From IMG/VR virus record IMGVR_UViG_3300032770_000001, positions 375,931-439,930 of that record: DNA of 64,000 nt. The stretch is one strand, 5' to 3'. The stretch comes from a virus. How positions within the stretch are numbered: the first letter of the stretch is position 1; every line of letters begins with the position of its first letter. The translations under genes and the position numbers were made by a program. Shown here piece by piece: positions 31,778 through 39,400 of this stretch. Below the pieces are notes generated by a model. That model did no database searches. It saw only the letters and a list, made by a program, of their open reading frames with translations, and was not told where the DNA came from.

Positions 31778-32011
31778 TTACGTGGCGTCCGAGTACAGAT
31801 AGCGCGTGACGTAACGCTCCGCTTCTGACTTGAGAAGCAAGTTGCCGTTCTCCAGACTCCACAGAAGATTGAAAACTTCTTCCGGCGTACCGCCAACCTC
31901 AAATTGAACGGCAACGAATGCGTCGAAATATCTATCGAGATCGCTGGCACCGCCGTGTACGAAATCGGCACCCTCGTCTTGCAGCTTGAGTTGCTGTAGC
32001 GTTGATGGCAT
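31778..32011 (-). CDS. Small acidic protein, 77 aa
   Basis: No family recognised. Acidic, helical, with a conserved-looking GGTPEEVFNLLWSLENG core. GGGG precedes the ATG at about the right distance. It is the last gene of the operon starting near 35.2 kb. Confidence 0.45.
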   Translation of the reverse strand: MPSTLQQLKLQDEGADFVHGGASDLDRYFDAFVAVQFEVGGTPEEVFNLLWSLENGNLLLKSEAERYVTRYLYSDAT

Positions 32012-32023
32012 ACTGTCCCCCCT

Positions 32024-32215
32024 TTACCAGAGTTCAAGAACGTAGAACGGTTCGTTTCCGATCTTCCGAATTTCCACCACCCGAACTTTGTCCCACTTGC
32101 CCCGGCTCAATACGAACGGGCGAATCTCAATGATGTCGCCAGCCTTGACGACCCGTTTGTATAGGACGTTGTAGTATCCTGCCGGACCAGTTCCGAGTTT
32201 GGCATGAATCATCAT
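32024..32215 (-). CDS. Small beta-rich protein, 63 aa
   Basis: Start at the first of two adjacent ATGs (32215), overlapping the upstream stop as ATGA. Contains VVKAGDIIEIRPFVLSRGKW and VRVVEIRKIG, a small barrel pattern. Function unknown. Confidence 0.45.
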   Translation of the reverse strand: MMIHAKLGTGPAGYYNVLYKRVVKAGDIIEIRPFVLSRGKWDKVRVVEIRKIGNEPFYVLELW

Positions 32216-32526
32216 TGCTTTTTCGAGCAGGACTTGAGTTCGTAAAGAACGCCATGATCTACGCCGCCCGGTCGCGTGATTTTGTACAGGCAACCATCGG
32301 CACCGTAGGTGTCCAGTTCCTTCCCATCTGCACTGACCGGGCATTTGCCGGACGTAACGATGAAAGTGTTGTCAGCCGACACCGTGTACTGGCAGGCGTC
32401 CACCGTAATCCCGTGATCGACGTATTCGACGGTGCGCACAGGTTGCGTCTGAGCATCGAATTTGGTGCTCGGCATTGTACAGGCCGTCAACAGCAAAGGC
32501 AGCAGAATTGTAATGGACGATTTCAT
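32212..32526 (-). CDS. Phage lipoprotein
   Basis: 104 residues from ATG 32526, preceded by GGGGGAG. The N terminus is a clear lipoprotein signal: MKSS, hydrophobic ITILLPLLL, then lipobox LTAC with Cys16 as the lipidation site. The mature part has four more cysteines and an acidic middle. Membrane-anchored small phage lipoproteins often block superinfection or act in lysis (Rz1-like), but this one lacks the Pro-rich Rz1 character. Superinfection exclusion is a reasonable guess. Confidence 0.6.
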   Translation of the reverse strand: MKSSITILLPLLLTACTMPSTKFDAQTQPVRTVEYVDHGITVDACQYTVSADNTFIVTSGKCPVSADGKELDTYGADGCLYKITRPGGVDHGVLYELKSCSKKQ

Positions 32527-32705
32527 TAGCTCCCCCATCCGCTATCGTCGCGGGTCGTCAGCGATTTCAACATCTTCGCGGCTTCACAACTATCCACTTT
32601 CTCGGACGCCACGAGCAGGATCGCATTGCGTTCATGCTCCGACCGGGTGAAGATCGTGTTCAGAAGTCGTGCCAGTTCATCAGCTTTGTCTACGATGTTG
32701 CTCAT
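32526..32705 (-). CDS. Small helical protein, 59 aa
   Basis: ATG at 32705 overlaps the upstream stop (ATGA); TAA overlaps the lipoprotein ATG by one base. Sequence begins MSNIVDKADELARLLNTIF and continues helical with a CEAAKMLKSL segment. Function unknown; coupling suggests real translation. Confidence 0.5.
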   Translation of the reverse strand: MSNIVDKADELARLLNTIFTRSEHERNAILLVASEKVDSCEAAKMLKSLTTRDDSGWGS

Positions 32706-32941
32706 GGCTTTCCCCCCATCCCGAAGAGATACTCAAACGCCGCGATCACGGCTGGCTCATTGCCCATCGTTCGACGAAGATCAGTCATCAGACGGTATCG
32801 CTTGGCGAAGTCCATCAATTGTGACATCGAACCCAATCCGGCTTCGTAATGTGCACGAGCCCATGCCTGCGGGTCTTCGAGAATGTTGATGTGGTCGATC
32901 TTGCACGTCAACGGTCGGCAATGTGGACAAGTCCAGTTCAT
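32702..32941 (-). CDS. Small Cys-containing protein, 79 aa
   Basis: ATG at 32941 overlaps the upstream TGA by one base. N-terminal MNWTCPHCRPLTCKIDH gives a possible CxxC/C/H zinc knuckle, followed by helices. No family recognised. Confidence 0.45.
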   Translation of the reverse strand: MNWTCPHCRPLTCKIDHINILEDPQAWARAHYEAGLGSMSQLMDFAKRYRLMTDLRRTMGNEPAVIAAFEYLFGMGGKP

Positions 32942-33363
32942 CAGTCTACTGTCTCCTCGTCGCTGGTATCCTGCCACTCAGCGATACGATCCTCTTCGAC
33001 GTACCAACCCACAACCTGCCGGACGACTGTGACGGCACCGAAAGCTGTCTTGCCAGAGTCTATCACCTTCCGACCGTAAGCCAAAGCCTTCTCTTTCGCT
33101 CCCTCACCCCGGAAAACCCTCATCAGGTGATCCAGATCGGCGTCGATGTCGATGTCCAGTTCGTACCGCTTGAGCCGACACGCTTCGATCTCGCACTTGT
33201 CGAAATCCCCGGCGTGCCCTAGCTGCGCGTGCTTGCGCTTGGCGTTCATTTCGACCATGCGGATACGCCGCTGTGCCGAAACTTTCACCTGCTCCCACGA
33301 GCACTTCCACCGCTCGGCACCGAACTCCTCGTGCGTCCTGTCTGGATAGAGCCAAACCTGCAT
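32941..33363 (-). CDS. Hypothetical protein, 140 aa
   Basis: Helical, basic-acidic mix, with RRIRMVEMNAKRKHAQLGHAG in the middle and a C-terminal alpha/beta segment (TAFGAVTVVRQVVGWYVEED). I do not recognise the family. Twelve bases separate it from the upstream gene. Confidence 0.45.
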   Translation of the reverse strand: MQVWLYPDRTHEEFGAERWKCSWEQVKVSAQRRIRMVEMNAKRKHAQLGHAGDFDKCEIEACRLKRYELDIDIDADLDHLMRVFRGEGAKEKALAYGRKVIDSGKTAFGAVTVVRQVVGWYVEEDRIAEWQDTSDEETVD

Positions 33364-33375
33364 ACCAGCCTCCGG

Positions 33376-33645
33376 TTACGCTACGGCGGTTTTACGGATG
33401 TGGTACATCACGAAACTCATGTCCTCGGTGCGGACATAGTTCGAGTTCTCGCGAACCCACACGATTGGACGACCGTTCTTTCCTGCCTGCTTGCGATAGT
33501 CCTTCTCGGCATACTGCTTCGCCGTGGCGAGATCGCTGAACGGCTTGGTGAAGTTGGTTGTCGTGTACTCGGAACCCATCTGACCGCCAAGGTGCGTCAG
33601 GTTCTCGGATGTGAGTTGAAAGACCACTACTTTCTTTTTCGCCAT
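33376..33645 (-). CDS. Hypothetical protein, 89 aa
   Basis: ATG at 33645. Alternating pattern (KKKVVVFQLTSENLTH, ATAKQYAEKDYRKQ, GRPIVWVRENSNYV) resembles small phage proteins with a beta-alpha-beta fold that replace or modify host enzymes; no specific family. The ATG is two bases after the upstream stop. Confidence 0.45.
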   Translation of the reverse strand: MAKKKVVVFQLTSENLTHLGGQMGSEYTTTNFTKPFSDLATAKQYAEKDYRKQAGKNGRPIVWVRENSNYVRTEDMSFVMYHIRKTAVA

Positions 33646-33647
33646 AG

Positions 33648-33782
33648 TTATGCTCCCAAGTGAATTTTGAGATAAACGTAGAACAGCGTACCGACGATCA
33701 GATAGCTCCACATGCGAATGTTGCGCTTCTGCTTTGCGGGGCTCTCCTGCTCGATGTTTCCTTGATCCCAAGCTGCGCTCAT
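33648..33782 (-). CDS. Small membrane protein, 44 aa
   Basis: ATG at 33782 overlaps the upstream stop (ATGA). The N-terminal half is polar, then a basic KQKRNIRMW segment and a single hydrophobic span (YLIVGTLFYVYL). Type II membrane topology likely. Function unknown. Confidence 0.45.
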   Translation of the reverse strand: MSAAWDQGNIEQESPAKQKRNIRMWSYLIVGTLFYVYLKIHLGA

Positions 33783-34480
33783 TTCCATCCCCTTCCGATA
33801 TCGTATTCGACTCCATCGATCCTGATGACCTTCGGCTTGCCGCCAGAAGTCACCGCCGTGCGGTCGTATTTAGGCAACAGTCCAAGCCAAACCATGGCGT
33901 AGCACCACTCCCACCAAATCTCGATCATGCCGTCCGCGCTCTCGATGACCATCATTTCATCGTTCACGACCTGCAATTCGTTCGCGTCCGGCTTGACCCG
34001 GTCTTTCATCTTCCGAATGGCTGAACGCAGGTACGCCACATCGATGCGTTCCGAGGCGTCGATGGGAAGTTCGTCCTGTTCGCAGACATCCTCCAGAACG
34101 TCCGCCCGGTGCTCCAGTTCCTCGATGATCGTTTCGGAGACATACGCGGTCGAGAGTCGCCGTGGCTTGCGGGGACAGTCGTCCTTGTGCGCCCGGTTGA
34201 ACTCGCAGATTTCAATGTTGCAGATGCACGACTCCGTCGCACTGATCTTAGGCTGAAACCAGACACCCGGCTCCGGCGTAATACCGTTCATGTCCTTACC
34301 CCAACAGCCTTCGTTGTAGTAAGTGTTGAGTTCGTGCAGGTTCATCCTGCCGCTGCTATACCCGGCTTGATTGATGAGCTTGACCGCTTGCGTCTTGGTC
34401 TCGGCGCACACGAAGATGTGTCCGTCCAGCTTCCAGAAGTCGCCGCGACCGTTCCAGATTTTGAGCGCCCTCTTACCCAT
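33779..34480 (-). CDS. Hypothetical protein, 233 aa
   Basis: Start at ATG 34480, overlapping the upstream gene by 8 bases. The N-terminal 80 residues show FWKLDGHIFVCAETKTQAVKL, then LNTYYNEGCWG and PEPGVW, a pattern I associate with uncharacterised phage proteins. Later a Cys pair (CICN) and an acidic helical C terminus. The last 30 residues form a short beta segment. No enzymatic motif visible. Confidence 0.5.
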   Translation of the reverse strand: MGKRALKIWNGRGDFWKLDGHIFVCAETKTQAVKLINQAGYSSGRMNLHELNTYYNEGCWGKDMNGITPEPGVWFQPKISATESCICNIEICEFNRAHKDDCPRKPRRLSTAYVSETIIEELEHRADVLEDVCEQDELPIDASERIDVAYLRSAIRKMKDRVKPDANELQVVNDEMMVIESADGMIEIWWEWCYAMVWLGLLPKYDRTAVTSGGKPKVIRIDGVEYDIGRGWK

Positions 34481-34934
34481 TGAGCACCACCTTGAGTTCC
34501 GCACGCTTCGCGGCAAGCTGCTTCTCCAGCTTCTCGATATCTTCCTCGATCCGCTGCGCCTTGTTGTTGCGGTCGGCAGTCTTGCCAGCCTCCCGGAGTT
34601 CCGGGTGCTCACTCATGAACTTGTTCACTGCTGGAACCCACGCGGCGAGAACCGCCTTACGCTGCGCGTCGGTCGCGGAGTTGCCGAAGGAACCCTCTTT
34701 GTTGATGTAGAGCGAGTTCCACGTCATGCCGCTGGAGTCCTTCGAGGGCTCGAAGCCGTTGCCGTAGTCGTTGACATGGAGAGAGCCGCTGATCTGCTTG
34801 CCCCGGACGATGCACTTCTCGCCGTCCGGCGTGCTGATGTAGATGTGGTTGAAGTCGGTGATCGCGAGAACCACCGCACCGATGGCGGTCTCAACTCGAA
34901 CCTTGTCGGGATACTGCTTCCATTCTCTGCTCAT
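34473..34934 (-). CDS. Hypothetical protein with C-terminal coiled coil, 153 aa
   Basis: ATG at 34934 overlaps the upstream TGA. The N-terminal 100 residues look like a compact beta domain; the C-terminal 35 residues (RIEEDIEKLEKQLAAKRAE) form a coiled coil, suggesting a dimer. Function unknown. Contains a GKTADRNN stretch. Confidence 0.5.
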   Translation of the reverse strand: MSREWKQYPDKVRVETAIGAVVLAITDFNHIYISTPDGEKCIVRGKQISGSLHVNDYGNGFEPSKDSSGMTWNSLYINKEGSFGNSATDAQRKAVLAAWVPAVNKFMSEHPELREAGKTADRNNKAQRIEEDIEKLEKQLAAKRAELKVVLNG

Positions 34935-35173
34935 TTGGACTCCAGTGATTCTTCGGAGATCACGTTCTCGGCGGCGAAGCGGCAGTGCCAGCACGACATC
35001 TTGCTGCCCATTTCGTAGTGGAAAATCTGGTTGAAGGTGCCCGTGTGACCGCAGGGCGAGAAGGTGATGTAGGTGCCGTCCGTCTGCTCGTTGATCGCGA
35101 CGACCTCGCGCTCCGGGCCGGACGAGTTCCTCAGGTTGACCCGCATGTTCCGGTCATAATCGATAACGATCAT
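34931..35173 (-). CDS. Small zinc-type protein, 80 aa
   Basis: N-terminal beta strands with a charged MIVIDYDRNMRVNL opening; cysteines at SPCGH and CWHC near the end give a likely zinc site. The ATG at 35173 follows the TAGAAT box by six bases with no Shine-Dalgarno sequence, so leaderless translation is inferred. First gene of the accessory block. Confidence 0.5.
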   Translation of the reverse strand: MIVIDYDRNMRVNLRNSSGPEREVVAINEQTDGTYITFSPCGHTGTFNQIFHYEMGSKMSCWHCRFAAENVISEESLESK

Positions 35174-35245
35174 GCCTATATTCTACCAGCTAAGGGTCTG
35201 AAAAAGGTAGGATTTTAGAGGTATATTTGTATTATAATCAACAGT
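35174..35245 (-). promoter_or_regulatory. Early-type promoter abutting a start codon
   Basis: TGG-TAGAAT (35188-35180), ATAGGC, then ATG at 35173; upstream CTACCTTTTTC and A/T-rich box as at 29313. A plus-strand TATAAT (35233-35238) also lies here. Heads the accessory block. Confidence 0.7.
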
Positions 35246-35261
35246 TTGGGGATGAAATAAA

Positions 35262-35282
35262 GGCGGGGCTATCAACCCCGCC
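35262..35282. terminator. Possible bidirectional terminator
   Basis: GGCGGGG (35262-35268) with CCCCGCC (35276-35282), 7-nt loop. Minus-strand tail is TTTATTTC; plus-strand tail CCCTGTTTT. Separates the accessory block from the upstream genes. Confidence 0.65.
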
Positions 35283-35326
35283 CCCTGTTTTGCTGCATTT
35301 CACATGCAGTCCTCCGATAGCTCAAG

Positions 35327-35351
35327 AAAAGGGAGGCGATGAACGCCTCCC
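35327..35351 (-). terminator. Rho-independent terminator
   Basis: GGGAGGCG (35331-35338), 5-nt loop, CGCCTCCC (35344-35351); minus-strand tail TTTTCTTG. Ends the operon containing 35379-35576, and with 35262-35282 makes a double terminator. Confidence 0.8.
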
Positions 35352-35378
35352 CAGTTCCTCGTACACGTGGTACGTGAA

Positions 35379-35576
35379 TTACGCGACTGGATCAGTCGGT
35401 GCGCGGCGAGCGCCTTGACGCTTCGGACGCGGACCGCCTTTGCCGAGAACGTAGTTGACAAAGGTGTTGATGTCGAAACGCGGATTCTCCGCACTCAACG
35501 GTTGTGCAATGCGACGTGCAAATTGTTCCATCTGCTCAGGCGAGAGACCCGATTCCTTGATCGCATCTGCGATCAT
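35379..35576 (-). CDS. Small basic protein, 65 aa
   Basis: ATG at 35576 with AAGGA upstream. Helical N terminus (ESGLSPEQMEQFARRI) and a basic Arg/Pro/Gly C-terminal tail (KGGPRPKRQGARRAP). Follows the acidic protein gene by 31 bases. Function unknown. Confidence 0.5.
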   Translation of the reverse strand: MIADAIKESGLSPEQMEQFARRIAQPLSAENPRFDINTFVNYVLGKGGPRPKRQGARRAPTDPVA

Positions 35577-35607
35577 GATGTAGTCCTTACGGCTCAGGGC
35601 AACTTTG

Positions 35608-36372
35608 CTAAAGACTCCCGGAGGCTGATTTCGCGCCTGCGGGGGTAACCTTTGCAGAAGATTTGTTCACTTCACTAACACCCTCAGCACGCGGAATTTC
35701 GAGCTTACTCGGAGCCTTCGGTTGTCCGGCTGCGTCACGATCAGTGACGTATGCGTCGGAGCCAACGGCGGCTTCTTTTTCTTCAGGTTTCTCTTCCTTG
35801 TCTTCGGATTCGGACTTGTCCTCGGACTCGGATTTTTCTTCCTTCCCCTTCTCGAACGAGGGCTTTTCGTCAATCGGAGATTCCTGCGACTCTTCGCCCT
35901 TTTCCTCACCAAGCTCAAGCTCAGCCTTGCCTTCGTCAGTGAATGCTTGTTCGGCTGGGGTTGCGCCCAGATCGACACCGAGAACCTCGGCTGCCATCTC
36001 GATAGCGGCTGCCTGCTCATCCAGTGCCTTGTAGGACTGACGGAGGGCGTCTGCCAGCATGTCCGGCTTTTCGTCGGCAGTCTGACGGAATCCCTTGGCG
36101 TAGTTACGGGCGGCGGCGACACGAACCTTTGCCGGAGCATCGGCGGCGGCACGGACGAGACCGAGATTGGTCTGGAGACCTTCCATCCAGTCAGCCTGAC
36201 GTGCGGACTTCTCTACCAGAGAAGCCAGAATCTTCTCAAATTTCTGCGGGTTCTTGGCAGCGGCACGCATCTTCTCGTACTTCGCCGCCTCTTCCGCTTT
36301 ACGGGCTTCCTTACGGGCTACGATAGCCTCACGGAGCGCCTTGCGGTCGATTGCTTTCTTTTCCTTTGCCAT
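35608..36372 (-). CDS. Acidic scaffold-like protein, 254 aa
   Basis: N-terminal 70 residues are Lys/Ala/Glu-rich and helical, the middle is a helical bundle, and from about 150 on there is a low-complexity Glu/Lys/Ser-rich stretch (SESEDKSESEDKEEK). Contains RQTADEK, close to the KTA linker motif of the giant proteins. The layout resembles phage scaffold or internal core proteins. GGAGGAAA precedes the ATG; a TTTAATAG box lies just upstream. Function is inferred from composition only. Confidence 0.5.
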   Translation of the reverse strand: MAKEKKAIDRKALREAIVARKEARKAEEAAKYEKMRAAAKNPQKFEKILASLVEKSARQADWMEGLQTNLGLVRAAADAPAKVRVAAARNYAKGFRQTADEKPDMLADALRQSYKALDEQAAAIEMAAEVLGVDLGATPAEQAFTDEGKAELELGEEKGEESQESPIDEKPSFEKGKEEKSESEDKSESEDKEEKPEEKEAAVGSDAYVTDRDAAGQPKAPSKLEIPRAEGVSEVNKSSAKVTPAGAKSASGSL

Positions 36373-36384
36373 GTTTCCTCCACC

Positions 36385-36392
36385 CTATTAAA
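36385..36392 (-). promoter_or_regulatory. TTTAATAG box, candidate phage promoter element
   Basis: In the 40-base gap before the gene starting at 36372; flanked by CCC/GGG so it forms a short inverted repeat. Same octamer as near 5416, 60690 and 63558. Confidence 0.35.
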
Positions 36393-36412
36393 GGGGTCAA
36401 AAAGTTCAGTTG

Positions 36413-39400
36413 TTAGGCGACTTTCAGCCCGTCGCCCTGAATACCTGCAACAATATCTTGAATATAGCGGTGCTCGACAACCACAGAGTCGCCCCAGTAT
36501 GTTACCCCGCTTTCAGGGTTAGGCTCGCCGCTGCTGTAGCTTGAGTCGAGGTTTTCGATGATCCAGTCCTCAGCCGCCGCCGTCATTGGGGTCAACAGGA
36601 AGATGCCGCCCTCGTTGCGAACTTCAAAATCCGGCCCCTCGTAGGGAGCACCTTGTGGGGTGTACTGCGGCTTATCCGCCTTTTTCTTACGACCACGTGC
36701 GCCGGGGTGACCGCTTGACTTCTTGCTGCTGGTCAGCGGAAGTGCCTGCTGATTCGGATCGGGAGCAGGTGCTTCCGGTTGCTCTTCCTCGTACAGGTTG
36801 CCGCCGTACTGCATGAAAACCTCGTGCCCCTGCTTGAGTTCCTCGACCATATCTTCGATCTGGTAACGCTCGTGCCAGTACAGATTGCCGTTCGGATCAG
36901 CGAAGATTTCACCGGAGGTCAGAGCCCCGATGTCGGCGGGATTGACATTCTCCCAGCCGTTGGTGAAGAAGTCTTCCATGAGTTCCCAGATGCTCTGGTA
37001 CGTCTGCGCATCTTGCGGTCCACCCTGAGCAACTTCCTGAAGCAACTGTGCAGTCGGCTTCAGTTTGATGCCGCCCTTACCGTAGAGGACATCGACGTAG
37101 GTGCCTTTGTCTTCGCCCTTGGTCGGCGTGCGTGCTTCCTGCGCATCCACTTTGTTCTGCTCGTCCTGCTGTTTCAACTCATCAAGCGTCACAGCCGTTT
37201 TCTTTGATGCGACAGCGGAGTTCGGAACGTAACCGACTTCCGGCTGTTTTGGCTTCAGACCGAGTTGGTCTGGAGTCTTCGGATTGCCACGCTGCTTCAT
37301 GTTGAGAATTGCTGGATTTGCCGCTTCCTTGTCAGATGCGATCACTTCACCTTCCTCGTCATCATCATCGAACGGGACGTAGCCATCATAATCGGAACGC
37401 TCCGGATAGAATGCTGCCCATTCCGCCAATGCTTCAGCGTTGCCGCGACCGGATTCCTTGAAGCGAGCGATCATCTCGTTCAGATACTCATAGCCATGCG
37501 TGGTCAGCGGGTTCTTTAGGAACTCACCGCAGCCTGCGCAGTTCTGCGGACTGTCGGACTCTTGATCGAAGAACGGACCTTTCGGATAGTTGTCGGAGTC
37601 ATAGCTTGACTCGTCTTCCGGGTTCTCCGGGCCTTCGCCGTTCGCGTCGATTCTCTGCGCGATTTTTATAGCGCAGTCTTCGCACCACACGTCAGCGGCG
37701 TAGATGTATTCACCGTCGTTAGAACCACGGATACCACTGTCGGCACCGGGCTCGAATGCTTCTTTTTCCATTGTGCCCTCTTTCACTTGCTCGTTCTTAA
37801 ATGTCACGAAACGGTGACGCCCACCGTGCAGAGAAGTTCCGCAGCAATCGCAAGGACGTTTCGAAAACTCATCGATGCCTTCGCCCGTCTCGCTGTCGAA
37901 GTCAGGAACCAGCCAACCCAATCTCTGGATGCCTGCCTGAATCTGCTCCATGCGCTTGTTAGCCTCTTCGCCCTGATAGTAATAATCAAGGCCGGAGTAG
38001 TCATCGTTCACTGCCGCTTGCAGACAGTCGTCGCACAACCACAAATTGTCCTGCTCAATTTCAGCGGCAGTTTTGTTTGCCTGAATGCCCATGTCTTTCA
38101 ACATCTGCTTCTCTTCGTCCGTGGGGTTGTATTCCTTCTCGTGCCCGTGGAACTCTTCGATACCCGCAGGCTCTTCCAATTCTACGTCACCGGGGGTGAT
38201 GTAGTCCGCGAGGCTCTGCAACTCAGCCAGTTCCGCATAGCTAATGCGCTCGGCACGAAGTTGGCTACGGAGATATTCCAGACGCTCCTGAATTTCCTCT
38301 GGCTCCAACTCGTCCTCGTCCTCATCAATCCATGCCTTCTTGCTCGATGCTTCCTTGGAGCAAGTGCCGCAGTACCACTTGTTGCCGATCTCGTGGCTGC
38401 CTTCGTCTACGTCAGATGAATCGAACACCTTACCGCAGCCAGCACATTCAACTTCGCGTGAAGAGGTCTTGTCGCTGCTTTCGACCGCATCCAGTCCCTC
38501 ATCCACATGACGATCCATGCAGGATTCGTCGCCAGACTCAATCTCTTCGAGGTCGAGACCTTCGATGCTTTGCCCACCCTCGGCATCGACCACCGACCAA
38601 ATCGCACCACACGGTCCGCACGTAACCCACCACTGTCCGTGCTCGAACGCAGGCACGCAACCTTCGTGAATCTCAGTGAGAGGGTGAGACGCGATTAGAC
38701 GCTCTACTTCCATCTCCATTTCCGGAGTGTTCTGCTCCGTTTTCAACGCTGCTTTCTTCATGGTGCCCTCTTCTGACGACATGTGGAATTTCTTGTTGGG
38801 AAGCTCCGGTGGGACGGTCTTCCGCTTCAGCCCTTCGTTTTCTTTCTCCTGTGGCAGCACAGCCATCGGTGCCCCCGGCTGTCCGGGGATCGGCTGCACT
38901 ACCGGATTTGGTTCCGCTGTGGGTGCTTGCGGTTGCGCTGCTGGTGCCTGAACCGGAGCCGGAGCCGCCGCCACAGTCATGGAAACAACCTTCTCACCCG
39001 GCTTGAGCTTCTTGGTAACGGCTTTCTCCGCTCCCTGATAATCGTTGCCGCCTACGGTTTCTTCACGCTGATTGCCTTTGGTGTCACGCAGGGTGACCTT
39101 CCACTTGGCTTCCTTCAACATCTTGATACCGTGATTGCGATTGACACTGTGCTCATTCGCGGTGTCTTCAGTCGTGCCCCATACCGGACAATTGCGGCAC
39201 TGCCACATCTTCTCCGGAACGGTGACGCCCTTGAGAGCGTCCGGGTTGCGAGCTAACAACTTGTCCAAACGTCCAGCCGTCTTGCTTGCACCCTTCATTT
39301 TCTTATAAGCTTCGAATTTCTGATCCTGCGGTACACCCGGCATGTGTTCTCCACCACCACGACAAGGGCGTAAATTGCAGGTTACACATTCCAGACAACG

